DNA of 64,000 nt. Source: J089 sp964549745. GTDB taxonomy: Bacteria; Fidelibacterota; Marinisomatia; Marinisomatales; J089. A program made the position numbers and the translations under genes. A model generated the notes under the pieces. That model did not search any database, was not told the DNA's origin, and was given only the letters and a program-made list of their open reading frames with translations. Of the stretch, positions 34,840 through 44,253 are shown in pieces. The first letter of the stretch is position 1. Each line of letters opens with the position of its first letter. The DNA lies in assembly GCA_964549745.1 (NCBI GenBank), contig CAZJWP010000001.1, positions 4,823 through 68,822 on the forward strand. The letters run 5' to 3'.

Positions 34840-36564
34840 ATGGAAAAAAAATTCAACCCACAGTTTTCGCGACTTGGAGATATATTACTCCATCACGAAA
34901 AAATTACGGAAAGTCAGCTTAATACAGCGCTGGCGGAACAAAAGAAAAGTAACGAGAAACTTGGTGAAATCCTTGTAGCACAAGGGGTGATAAGTGAAGA
35001 TGATTTAATTCACGCATTTTCATCCCAGCTTGGATATCGTCCGATAAAAGAGGATGATTTATTTTCTGCTGATCCCGAAGTAGTTCAAATGGTACCGGAG
35101 GAATTTTCCAGGCAGTATAAAGTTCTTGCCCTCAGTAAAAATGATGGGTCCATTATTGTGGCTATGGAGGATCCGGAGGATCTGGTTGCCATCGATTCAT
35201 TAAAACGACTTACCGGACTCACACCGGAGGTCAATGTAGCGGGAGCGTCAGCTCTTTTGCGGGCGATGGATCAAATCTACGGGCAGATTGCTCAATCCGG
35301 GAAAGTGGAAGAAGCCATCCAGGGTTTAACGGTTATTACCGGAGATGAAGATGACAGGGAAGAAGTTGTTTTATCCCCGGATACAGCCGACAGAGATGAT
35401 GCTCCGATTGTAAAACTGGTAAATTTAATCCTACAGGAAGCGATCAAAGAGCGGGCCACCGATATTCATGTAGAACCACAGCAAAAGCATATCGTTGTCC
35501 GAATCAGAATCGACGGTGTACTACAAACCATTATGTCGCCGCCCATCACCTCGCTTAATGGTTTAACGACACGTATTAAAATCATTTCTAATCTGAACAT
35601 TGCTGAAAGACGCCTTCCACAGGATGGACGTTTCAGTATCCGAAGCAGTAACCGCGAAATTGATGTACGTGTTTCGGTGCTTCCTACGGTTTACGGTGAA
35701 AAGATTGTTATGCGTCTCCTTGATAAAACCGGTTTTGATTTCAATCTGAAAACACTCGGTTTTGGAGATGACATGTACCGGATATTTAAACGGGTGATCT
35801 CACAACCCTACGGTATGATCGTGGTTTCAGGCCCCACAGGATCTGGTAAATCCACTTCATTGTATGCTGCCATGAAAGAGATTAAGAGTGAGGCGATAAA
35901 TATTTCGACGGTGGAAGACCCTGTTGAATACCAATTAAGCGGGATTAATCAGGTTCAGGTTTTCGAGGAAATTGGACTCACATTTGGATCAACGTTAAGA
36001 TCTATCCTTCGACAAGATCCGGATGTTCTTCTCATCGGGGAAATCCGTGACGAGGAAACTGCTGATATCGCAGTAAAATTCTCACTTACGGGACATTTGG
36101 TCTTTTCAACCGTCCATGCAAACGATGCCCCGTCCACAATTACTCGTTTATTGGATATTGGGATTAAACCATTTTTAGTAGGTTCATGTTTGAATCTGGT
36201 CATGGCGCAACGCTTGGTGCGAACAATTTGTCCGAATTGCAAAGAAGAGTATGATCCAACGAATGAAGAATTGGAAATGATTGGATTAGATAAGAGCAAT
36301 CTTAACAACGGAAAATTATTCCGGGGTAAAGGATGCTCCCATTGCCGTCGAACCGGTTATCTTGGTCGAACAGGAATTTTTGAAATTATCCCTATGAGTC
36401 GGAAAATCCGTGGATTGGTTTTCGACAATGCCAATGAAGATCTGATTCGCCAGGAAGCAGTCGATGCCGGGATGGCTACTCTGCGCGAAAGCGGATTGCG
36501 AAAAGTGATTGAAGGTGTTACGACCATCGAAGAGGTCTCGCGGTCAACTGTTGAGGACTTTTAG
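34840..36564 (+). CDS. pilB: Type IV pilus extension ATPase PilB
   Basis: 574 residues. N-terminal MshEN/GspE-N domain (SRLGDILLHHEKITESQLNTAL, with LGEILVAQGVISEDDL), which in relatives binds cyclic di-GMP, then the ATPase with Walker A GPTGSGKST, Asp box STVEDPVEY, Walker B DPDVLLIGEIRDEET and His box GHLVFSTVH. The zinc-binding tetracysteine CPNC...CSHC, absent from PilT, confirms PilB. It powers pilus extension. GTG of pilC overlaps its stop. Confidence 0.96.
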   Translation: MEKKFNPQFSRLGDILLHHEKITESQLNTALAEQKKSNEKLGEILVAQGVISEDDLIHAFSSQLGYRPIKEDDLFSADPEVVQMVPEEFSRQYKVLALSKNDGSIIVAMEDPEDLVAIDSLKRLTGLTPEVNVAGASALLRAMDQIYGQIAQSGKVEEAIQGLTVITGDEDDREEVVLSPDTADRDDAPIVKLVNLILQEAIKERATDIHVEPQQKHIVVRIRIDGVLQTIMSPPITSLNGLTTRIKIISNLNIAERRLPQDGRFSIRSSNREIDVRVSVLPTVYGEKIVMRLLDKTGFDFNLKTLGFGDDMYRIFKRVISQPYGMIVVSGPTGSGKSTSLYAAMKEIKSEAINISTVEDPVEYQLSGINQVQVFEEIGLTFGSTLRSILRQDPDVLLIGEIRDEETADIAVKFSLTGHLVFSTVHANDAPSTITRLLDIGIKPFLVGSCLNLVMAQRLVRTICPNCKEEYDPTNEELEMIGLDKSNLNNGKLFRGKGCSHCRRTGYLGRTGIFEIIPMSRKIRGLVFDNANEDLIRQEAVDAGMATLRESGLRKVIEGVTTIEEVSRSTVEDF

Positions 36565-37811
36565 TGGCCACATATAACTATCTAACACGGGATTCTAACG
36601 GAAATCGCCACGAGGGCGAAATCCATGCTGACTCGGTTGATGTAGCCGCACAAAAACTCTCCCAAAATGATCAGATTGTTATCAGTTTAAAAGAGGTTGA
36701 TACAACCTTTGATTTTTTAGGGCCTTTCATTGATGAAATCAGTTTATCCTGGGAACGCTTTCGCAATCGGATCCCGCTTGCGAACATAGTATTTTTTACA
36801 AGACAGCTCGCAACGATGTACAGTGCCGGGTTGACTTTAGAACGTGCAATAAAAGCTCTGTCACATGAAGAAAAACATGCAAAATTCAAAAAAGTCCTGA
36901 TCCTGGTATCTGAAAATATCCGAAAAGGAATGACCATGTCTGAGGCTATGGCCAGGCATCCCGGTGTGTTCAATACACTGTATATTGCACTGGTCAAAGC
37001 CGGTGAGGTTAGTGGTAATCTGGATAAAATTCTTGAGGAGCTGGCAACTTATTTAGAGAACCTGGAGGATACACGGAGAAAAGTAAAATCCGCCATGACC
37101 TATCCTCTGTTTATGGTTCTTTTCCTGATCGGTATGTTATCGATCATGTTCTTGGTGATCATCCCCAAATTTTCAGGTGTTTATGCACAACTTGGCGCTC
37201 AATTACCCTACGCTACTCGAGTATTGGTTAATGCCAGTGTTTGGATGCGAACACATTTTGCATCCATGTTCTTTGGTACAATCCTTGTTATTTTTGGTAC
37301 TTGGCTAGTATCCAAAACACAGCGAGGCGGCTATGTTATTGATAGCTGGAAAATTAAATTCCCTATTTTTGGGAATTTGATCGTACAATCCATATTAAAC
37401 AAATTTTCAAAAACACTGGGTATCCTGCTTGGTGCCGGCGTCTCTGTTCTGGAAGCAATGAATTTGTTAAAAAAAGTGGTTCAAAATAGAGTATTTGAAA
37501 GTTCAATTGAAGACGCTTCCGAGTTTATCCGGGACGGATTTAACATCAGTACCGCATTGCGAAGGACAGAGGTCTTTCCATCCATATTACTTCAATTAAC
37601 CACAACAGGTGAGGAAACGGGGGAATTGGATCAATTACTTGATCATGCCGCGAATTATTATTACAAACAGGTGAATGCAATGGTTGATCGGATGACGACC
37701 TTGATCGAGCCCTTGCTTATCCTGGCAGTGGGGATTGTAATAGGAGTGATGGTGATTATTACCTATTTACCCGTCTTTTCATTGGGACAGGCACTCCAAT
37801 CCGGTTTGTAG
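36564..37811 (+). CDS. pilC: Type IV pilus inner-membrane platform protein PilC
   Basis: 415 residues with two T2SSF domains: first (FFTRQLATMYSAGLTLERAIKAL ... MTYPLFMVLFLIGMLSIMFLV) and second (FSKTLGILLGAGVSVLEAMNLL ... TLIEPLLILAVGIVIGVMVIITYLPVF). Three transmembrane helices as usual. It begins at a GTG that overlaps the pilB stop by one base; no better start is present. Last core pilus gene of the locus; prepilin peptidase PilD is not in the window. Confidence 0.95.
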   Translation: MATYNYLTRDSNGNRHEGEIHADSVDVAAQKLSQNDQIVISLKEVDTTFDFLGPFIDEISLSWERFRNRIPLANIVFFTRQLATMYSAGLTLERAIKALSHEEKHAKFKKVLILVSENIRKGMTMSEAMARHPGVFNTLYIALVKAGEVSGNLDKILEELATYLENLEDTRRKVKSAMTYPLFMVLFLIGMLSIMFLVIIPKFSGVYAQLGAQLPYATRVLVNASVWMRTHFASMFFGTILVIFGTWLVSKTQRGGYVIDSWKIKFPIFGNLIVQSILNKFSKTLGILLGAGVSVLEAMNLLKKVVQNRVFESSIEDASEFIRDGFNISTALRRTEVFPSILLQLTTTGEETGELDQLLDHAANYYYKQVNAMVDRMTTLIEPLLILAVGIVIGVMVIITYLPVFSLGQALQSGL

Positions 37812-37889
37812 AAGACCGCACAGAAGAGAATGAGAATAAAACTTAAATGGGGTGAAATACTACGAAAGTCAAAAGAGGGATAAGAAGGT

Positions 37890-40800
37890 ATGAAGAAAAC
37901 TGAAAGAAGTGCCCTGGTCGCTAAACTAATAGCTGGAATTGTATGTTTGTCTTTTGTGATGGCAGGACAACAGGAAGGCCAACATTCTTACGTTTCAATG
38001 ATTGGGCCGAGAGCGCTGCATTTTGCCATTCAAAATGTTCAACAGGTTCCCCTGGAAAATGCTGACCAGAATTGGTCGCGGTTTGAAATCCCCGGCGGCG
38101 GTATTTCATCCACCCCGGGACAACCGGAATTACCATCAGTAACTTCATGGATTGCCATTGATCCTTCCCGGCACTATTCTCCGGAAATCACTCTCGGTGA
38201 ACCAGAAGAAATTCAGGATGTCCATCTCCCTGTTTATCAGTCGGAAGATGATCCTCAAAATTTTGCAAACCCGGTGGATAGCCAACCCGACCTGGTTTCT
38301 ATTTCGGACCCGGTTGTTATGCGAAACCTTGTTGTGGTTGGTGTTACGATCACACCGGTTCGTTATTACCCGGAAGAAGGACGTGCTGAAGTCTACCATT
38401 CTATTGACGTATCCTTGGTTGATGACGGACTTTCTGAGGCGACTGTTTATACCCCGCAAAAATTGTCTGAAGCTTTCGAACCTTTATATGAATCACTAGT
38501 CTCTAATTTTGATCGTGGTGTTTTTCCCGATGGATTTCAGGAGCCCTCTATTCTGTACATTTTGCCCAGTAATGCATCAGCAGTTTTACCGGTACTTCAA
38601 CCTTTGCTTGATTGGCGAAAACGGTCCGGATATCATGTGGCTTATGCTTCCACGAGTACGATCGGTAGTTCCGGTTCCTCAATTAAAAACTATATCCAGG
38701 ATCAATACCAAAATAGTGATTACCCGCCGGAATTTGTTGTTTTGGTCGGGGATGCTTCCGGTTCTTACAGTATTCCGACTTGGCATGAGACCTACAGCTA
38801 CTACAATGGTGCCGGTGATCAACCTTATGCTGAACTTTCTGGCGCTGATCATTTTCCGGAAGTGTTTATTGGACGGATATCGTTTGCATCCACAACAGAA
38901 CTGGCAACGATTGTAAATAAAACAGTCCAATATGAATCGAATCCTTATATGGGCGGTGAGAACTGGTTTAGCAGGGCTCTTTTGGTAGGTGATCCCGGTT
39001 CATCCGGTATTTCAACCATTATAACTAATGAATATATTCGTGAGCGCCTTGAATTTCATGGCGGGTCCGATATACGTACGGTTTATTCCAGCCCCTTTTC
39101 TTCACAAATGGTTTCCAATTTGAACGATGGTGTTGGATTCTTTAATTATCGTGGTTGGTTGGGAACGAGTGGCTTTTCTTCCAGCAATGTGAATGGACTT
39201 ACAAATGGATTTATGTTACCGTTCGCGACTCCAATTACTTGTGGCACGGGGACATTTGATTCCGGTACATCACTTACAGAATCCCTGGTAAGGGCCGGTA
39301 CACCTTCAGTACCAAAAGGGTCTGTGATTGCGATTGGAACGGCTACAACCGGTACGCACACACAATTCAATAATGCAGTTGATATGGGTATATATTATGG
39401 ACTCCTGGACGACGGATTGGATTTCGCAGGCGCTGCGCTGGCTCGCGGTAAAATTAACCTGGCTCAGGATTATCCGTCTAATCCCGGCAATTATGTAGAT
39501 ATATTTACCCATTGGAACAATCTTATTGGTGATCCCGCACTTCGTGTTTGGAAACATTTCCCGCAACTCATGTCTGTGGATCATGTGTATACTGTTTCGG
39601 AAGGGACGAATTTCTTTGACGTGACCGTTCTCAGTCAACATGGTGCGATTGAAAATGCATTGGTTACACTTTGGAAATCTGACGACAACTCTTTGTTTGC
39701 TGTGGAACATACAGATGCCAACGGATATGCTTCATTCAATCTGGACACCGTTAGCACCGGTGAAGTATATGTAACCGCGGTTTATCAGGACTATAAACCT
39801 TACCAGGGTAGTTTTATGGTTGTGTCACAAGATAAAAATGTCAATATCCTGCCTAATGCTGTCGTAATTGATGATGATTCAACCGGAGCCAGTTTAGGTA
39901 ACGGAGATGGCATTTTCACCGGTGGAGAGACGGTTGAGATCAGTGTACCTTTCAAGAATTATGGTACCTTAGCGGATTCAGGTTTGTACGCGGTATTAAG
40001 TACAACCAATGATGACGTGAATGTTTTGATGGATACGGTCTATATCGGTATCATGGATTCCGGTGATGTATCCCTTGCAGATTCACCATTCGTTGTTTCA
40101 GCAAATCCCGGATTAGATGGTGGGACACCGTTGAATTTGCGGGTGTCCGTATCAGACATGATTGGAAACACCTGGGATGGTGATTTGGATATGACAGCTT
40201 CAGGTTGTCGGTTAGAGGTCAAGGATATGGCCATTCTTGATTTAAGCAATGGAGAATTGGATCCGGGTGAAACTGCCGGTGTTGAGTTTACTCTGATGAA
40301 CCAGGGGACGCTTCCGGCAACGGGTGTGATGGGCGTGCTTTTATGTTCTTCACCATCTATTACCGTTGACACAGAAGCTGGGTCCTGGGAAGACATTCAA
40401 CCAGGTCAGGAAATAAATAATGCTGGTAATCTATTTACGGTTACAGCCGATGATGGCATATTGCCCGGTACAACATTCCCTTGCTTTTTGATCGTGACCA
40501 CAGCGGAAGGAAATAACAAGTCGTTTTACCTCAATTTAAAAGTTGGAACACCTTCGGACGGTGACCCGTATGGTCCTGATAATTATGGATATTATATTTA
40601 TGACAGCGGGGACCAAATGTATACCAGTGTCCCAACCTATGACTGGGTTGAAATAAATAGTTCACTCGGCGGACCGGGTGAAAATCTGTTGATAAGCGAT
40701 ACAGGGAACAACCAGGATGATATTAAACTCGTCCAGTTGCCGTTTTCGTTCACATTTTATGGAATTTCATATGACATGATCACCGTGTGTTCAAACGGAT

Positions 40801-41456
40801 GGATTTCCATGGGCGAAACAACTTTAAAATCCTTCAGGAATTACCCGGTACCCGGTGGCGGTGGACCGAGCCCGATGATTGCAGCCTTCTGGGACGATCT
40901 GGTGACTACAAGTACCGGAAAAATCTATACATATCACGACGAACCGGGACACCGGTTTATCATTGAGTGGTCAAACGTTCATACCTATCAAAATGGTGAC
41001 AATGAAGATTTCCAGGTGATTCTTAGAGACCCTGAATACTATACCACACCTACGGGTGATGGAGAGGTCAAGATCCAATATAAGGATTTCAATAATACAT
41101 CCTCGAATACGGGCAGTGCGCAAACCCATGGAAATTATTGTACAATCGGTATTGAAGATCAAACTGCTGAAGATGGTTTGCAGTACACCTACAATAATGG
41201 TTATCCACCTGCAGCAATGCAATTGTCAGACGAGACGGCCATACTTATCACGACACGCGGTGGAACAACCCGGGTCTACGGAGACGTCAATCAGGATGAT
41301 GGTCTGGATATCTACGATTTGCTCTTGCTGGCAAATTATCTGCACGATGGAGATACCAGTATGCTCCAGCCATTTATGGCTGATATCAATAGCGATGGTC
41401 AGGTAAATATGATCGATCTGATTGTGATGTTTCAATCCATCTTGAATGAGAATTAA
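37890..41456 (+). CDS. C25 (gingipain-family) protein with propeptide and C-terminal dockerin; canonical His replaced by Trp
   Basis: 1188 residues. Signal peptide to about residue 25, a C25-type propeptide (EIPGGGISSTPGQPELPSVTSW-like segment, about 60-215), a gingipain-like domain at about 218-560 and, from 890, a domain shared with the second C25 protein. Residues 1127-1188 form a dockerin-like pair of calcium loops (DVNQDDGLDIYDLL, DINSDGQVNMIDLI). In gingipains the catalytic pair lies in NYxGHG and about 33 residues later a Cys; here NYRGWLG has Trp423 where His is expected, whereas Cys451 is kept (PITCGTGTF). So it may be catalytically inert or use another residue. It has no YPNPF sorting domain. 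Starts 78 bases after pilC; AAGAAGG precedes the ATG. Confidence 0.82.
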   Translation: MKKTERSALVAKLIAGIVCLSFVMAGQQEGQHSYVSMIGPRALHFAIQNVQQVPLENADQNWSRFEIPGGGISSTPGQPELPSVTSWIAIDPSRHYSPEITLGEPEEIQDVHLPVYQSEDDPQNFANPVDSQPDLVSISDPVVMRNLVVVGVTITPVRYYPEEGRAEVYHSIDVSLVDDGLSEATVYTPQKLSEAFEPLYESLVSNFDRGVFPDGFQEPSILYILPSNASAVLPVLQPLLDWRKRSGYHVAYASTSTIGSSGSSIKNYIQDQYQNSDYPPEFVVLVGDASGSYSIPTWHETYSYYNGAGDQPYAELSGADHFPEVFIGRISFASTTELATIVNKTVQYESNPYMGGENWFSRALLVGDPGSSGISTIITNEYIRERLEFHGGSDIRTVYSSPFSSQMVSNLNDGVGFFNYRGWLGTSGFSSSNVNGLTNGFMLPFATPITCGTGTFDSGTSLTESLVRAGTPSVPKGSVIAIGTATTGTHTQFNNAVDMGIYYGLLDDGLDFAGAALARGKINLAQDYPSNPGNYVDIFTHWNNLIGDPALRVWKHFPQLMSVDHVYTVSEGTNFFDVTVLSQHGAIENALVTLWKSDDNSLFAVEHTDANGYASFNLDTVSTGEVYVTAVYQDYKPYQGSFMVVSQDKNVNILPNAVVIDDDSTGASLGNGDGIFTGGETVEISVPFKNYGTLADSGLYAVLSTTNDDVNVLMDTVYIGIMDSGDVSLADSPFVVSANPGLDGGTPLNLRVSVSDMIGNTWDGDLDMTASGCRLEVKDMAILDLSNGELDPGETAGVEFTLMNQGTLPATGVMGVLLCSSPSITVDTEAGSWEDIQPGQEINNAGNLFTVTADDGILPGTTFPCFLIVTTAEGNNKSFYLNLKVGTPSDGDPYGPDNYGYYIYDSGDQMYTSVPTYDWVEINSSLGGPGENLLISDTGNNQDDIKLVQLPFSFTFYGISYDMITVCSNGWISMGETTLKSFRNYPVPGGGGPSPMIAAFWDDLVTTSTGKIYTYHDEPGHRFIIEWSNVHTYQNGDNEDFQVILRDPEYYTTPTGDGEVKIQYKDFNNTSSNTGSAQTHGNYCTIGIEDQTAEDGLQYTYNNGYPPAAMQLSDETAILITTRGGTTRVYGDVNQDDGLDIYDLLLLANYLHDGDTSMLQPFMADINSDGQVNMIDLIVMFQSILNEN

Positions 41457-41494
41457 TCCTGTCTCGTTAGAGGAGATCAATAGGAATTGGCTGA

Positions 41495-42673
41495 ATGTTG
41501 ACACCCTTATGGGTACTGATTTTCATCACGGTAGTGTTATGCACATTGGGATGGTTTGAGTACCGAAATCATCAGGCAATTCTCGAGACGATTCCATTAC
41601 GAATCCATGTTAATGGAACCCGGGGTAAATCCAGCGTAACGCGGTTAATCGCAGCCGGGCTTAGAGCCGGCGGAATCCGAACCTTCGCAAAAGTGACCGG
41701 AACCGCCCCGCGTGTTATTGACGATCAGGGACGCGACAGGGTTATTCATCGCCTTCGCGGCGCTTCGATTGGTGAACAGGTTAGAATACTGAAATATTTC
41801 GCCACCGAGAAACCGGAGGCCATTGTTGTAGAGTGTATGGCGGTACAGCCCCAATATCAATGGCTGGCTGAACAAAAAATGATCCGTTCCAACATCGGTG
41901 TCATAACCAATTCCAGACCGGATCATCTTGATGAAATGGGTCCTACGCCTGAAGATGTTACGCTTAGTTTATGCAATACAATCCCGTTCAACGCAAAATT
42001 CTTCACGGCTGAGATTGCCCAATCGGGTACGATGCAACGAATCGCTGATAAGCGAAAAACCGAAATGAATATTGTACACGAAGAGTCGATTGATCCATCG
42101 GTTATGAATCGCTTTTCCTATGTAGAACACCCGCAAAACGTTGCCCTGGCGCTGGATGTGTGCGAATCCATGGGTGTGTCCAAAGATGTTGCTATCGAAG
42201 GAATGGTCAATGTTACTCCGGACACCGGATCACTTCAAGTCTGGCGGTTGTCGATTGAAGATCATCCCTATCTTTTTATCAATGGTATGGCGGCCAATGA
42301 TCCGGTTTCCACGCTGCAGATTTGGAAGATGATCGTGAACAGGTATCCGGTAAAAGGAGAGTATTGTATTTTTCTGAACACGCGTGATGACAGGCGGTCC
42401 AGAACGTTCCAGCTCCTGGAATTGATCTATGAGGATATCAAACCTGAACATCTTATCATTCGCGGGACTAATTTGGGAAGTTCAATCAGTCTCTTTCATC
42501 ATTTACAACCGGAATTAAGTCCAATCATCTTTGAACATGGCAGTGAGCATAAACATGTCATTCAGTCATTGATTGATCTGCCTGATGATTCATTGATTTT
42601 CGCAATGGGGAACCAGGTTGGATCGGGTCAAAACTTCTTGGGAGCTTTAAGGGAGTATCGAGTTAATGACTGA
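41495..42673 (+). CDS. pgsB: Poly-gamma-glutamate synthase PgsB/CapB (Mur-ligase-like)
   Basis: 392 residues, the same length as Bacillus PgsB. N-terminal membrane helix (MLTPLWVLIFITVVLCTLGW), then the ATP-binding P-loop NGTRGKSS (40-47), and family segments VVECMAVQPQYQWLAEQ, SNIGVITNSRPDHLDEMG and FLNTRDDRRSRTFQL. It is an amide ligase that activates the gamma-carboxyl of glutamate and elongates polyglutamate with PgsC at the inner face of the membrane. The start of pgsC overlaps its end by eight bases, as in Gram-positive cap/pgs operons. Confidence 0.95.
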   Translation: MLTPLWVLIFITVVLCTLGWFEYRNHQAILETIPLRIHVNGTRGKSSVTRLIAAGLRAGGIRTFAKVTGTAPRVIDDQGRDRVIHRLRGASIGEQVRILKYFATEKPEAIVVECMAVQPQYQWLAEQKMIRSNIGVITNSRPDHLDEMGPTPEDVTLSLCNTIPFNAKFFTAEIAQSGTMQRIADKRKTEMNIVHEESIDPSVMNRFSYVEHPQNVALALDVCESMGVSKDVAIEGMVNVTPDTGSLQVWRLSIEDHPYLFINGMAANDPVSTLQIWKMIVNRYPVKGEYCIFLNTRDDRRSRTFQLLELIYEDIKPEHLIIRGTNLGSSISLFHHLQPELSPIIFEHGSEHKHVIQSLIDLPDDSLIFAMGNQVGSGQNFLGALREYRVND

Positions 42674-43109
42674 GATTACAATTGGTTTGGGAATTGCACT
42701 CAGCCTGATATTGTCCGAGGCTTTGGGCGTGACAGCCGGTGGCATTATTGTACCGGGATATATTGCGCTATATATGCATCAACCGGCACAGGTGATTGTA
42801 ACATTATTGGTCGGAGTCATTGTATTCGGGATGGTTCGGGGATTGGGCCATTTCATGTTCATTTTTGGAAAAAGACGTATGGTCCTTTGCATTATCCTGG
42901 GATTTATACTTGGGTATGTAAGCCGTAATTTATTGTTTTCACCTATCGAAGATATTTCAATTGCCGTCATCGGAAATATTATTCCCGGTCTGATTGCAAA
43001 TTGGATGGACAGACAAGGTGTTCTTAAAACGATTTCGGCCGTGTTGATCACTGCCGTTATTGTTCAGTTGGCTGTCATGCTTTTATCCGGGGGTGAAATC
43101 GTTGTCTGA
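42666..43109 (+). CDS. pgsC: Poly-gamma-glutamate synthase membrane subunit PgsC/CapC
   Basis: 147 residues, about four to five hydrophobic helices. The N-terminal TIGLGIALSLILSEALGVTAGGIIVPGYIAL is the family signature, and the GLGHFMFIFGKRRMV loop is also typical. It forms the membrane synthase with PgsB. ATG overlaps pgsB; the downstream pgsW reading frame begins before its stop, so all three are translationally coupled. Confidence 0.95.
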   Translation: MTEITIGLGIALSLILSEALGVTAGGIIVPGYIALYMHQPAQVIVTLLVGVIVFGMVRGLGHFMFIFGKRRMVLCIILGFILGYVSRNLLFSPIEDISIAVIGNIIPGLIANWMDRQGVLKTISAVLITAVIVQLAVMLLSGGEIVV

Positions 43110-44253
43110 TCAGGATAAAAGAGTTTTCATTCCCTCTATTCAACGGACCTCCGTATTGTTGGCCATGGCATTGGTGAGTCTGGTTTGTTTTACGGTTGCT
43201 TCGAAAACCAGATCAAAAATCATTTCTCCTGAATATAATAAAAAGATTGAAGCTGCAACCCGAATGGATTCTGCGATGACGTTTTTGAAGGAAGACCGCC
43301 TTCAAAAAGGGGAGATCATTGATTTGGAAAACGATCCGAATGAGACCGGACTGGTTGGAACACAGTTCAGTTTGATCACGACCGACGAAGGTGATCTGGA
43401 TGCAAAACTGACTACACTGGATCCTAATTTTGCAGCGATACTGGTTGAGTTGTATTCACGGTTGAAATTAGGTGTTGGTGATACAATTGCGATCATGATG
43501 ACCGGTTCGATGCCGGGAGGAGATATTGCATCGCTGATTGCAGCGGAAACCATGGGAATTACACCCATTGTCATCACTTCGGTTGGTGCTTCGCAATGGG
43601 GTGCGAATATCCCCGGATTTACCTGGCTGGATATGGAAGATAAATTGTATCAAGGCGGATTTATTCATACGCGATCGGTAGCGGCGAGTATTGGCGGACG
43701 CAATGATCAGGGACGGTTGCTAAGTCCCCGGGGCCGCAACATTATCAAAGAGACTATTGCTAAATATGGATTACCCCTAATTCACCATAAATCGTTGAGG
43801 GATAATATCGGACAACGAATGGATATCCTGAACTCTTATTTGCCTTTAGCTCACTATGCTGCCGTTGTCAATGTGGGCGGAGGTGTCGCCAGTTTGGGGA
43901 CAAATCTGAACCCAAAACTGATTCAACCGGGAATTGTCCATCGACCACTGATAGAATCCATTTCAAGACCCGATGGCATCAAGGGCGTAATTTCCCGCTT
44001 TGCCGATAAAGATGTTCCCCTGGTCCATATCCTGAACATCCGGTCACTGACCGAGAAACTGAAAATACCTTATGCTCCGATCCCGTTGCCGGAGATTGGT
44101 TCAGGCCAACTATATGCTGAAATACGTTACAATATTTGGACCTCGCTTATTGCTTTTATAATTGTAGTGGGTATGGTTTATACCGTTGGATATCGCAGTC
44201 ACAAACAAATTCGAAAAAGGATGGAAGAGCATGAACCGGATTCGGTCTTATAG
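43102..44253 (+). CDS. pgsW: Poly-gamma-glutamate system protein PgsW
   Basis: About 383 residues. N-terminal membrane helix (TSVLLAMALVSLVCFTVA), periplasmic domain with GDTIAIMMTGSMPGGDIASL, SVGASQWGANIPGFTWLDME, SIGGRNDQGRLLSPRGRN and VNVGGGVASLGTN, and a C-terminal membrane helix (SLIAFIIVVGMVYTVGY). This pattern is that of PgsW, found beside PgsBC in organisms lacking a standard PgsA/CapA. Start is uncertain: ATG 43060, GTG 43093 and TTG 43102 are in frame. I prefer TTG 43102 because a GGGGG run at 43089-43093 is about eight bases before it; the ATG at 43060 lies inside pgsC with no ribosome site. No CapA-like metallophosphoesterase or PgsE is present in the window. Confidence 0.85.
   Translation: MSDQDKRVFIPSIQRTSVLLAMALVSLVCFTVASKTRSKIISPEYNKKIEAATRMDSAMTFLKEDRLQKGEIIDLENDPNETGLVGTQFSLITTDEGDLDAKLTTLDPNFAAILVELYSRLKLGVGDTIAIMMTGSMPGGDIASLIAAETMGITPIVITSVGASQWGANIPGFTWLDMEDKLYQGGFIHTRSVAASIGGRNDQGRLLSPRGRNIIKETIAKYGLPLIHHKSLRDNIGQRMDILNSYLPLAHYAAVVNVGGGVASLGTNLNPKLIQPGIVHRPLIESISRPDGIKGVISRFADKDVPLVHILNIRSLTEKLKIPYAPIPLPEIGSGQLYAEIRYNIWTSLIAFIIVVGMVYTVGYRSHKQIRKRMEEHEPDSVL

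Noticed and set aside
41495..43109. pgsB/pgsC as a folate or murein ligase pair
   Set aside because: The PgsB membrane helix, NGTRGKSS loop and coupled PgsC signature fit polyglutamate synthase; FolC and Mur ligases have no PgsC partner.
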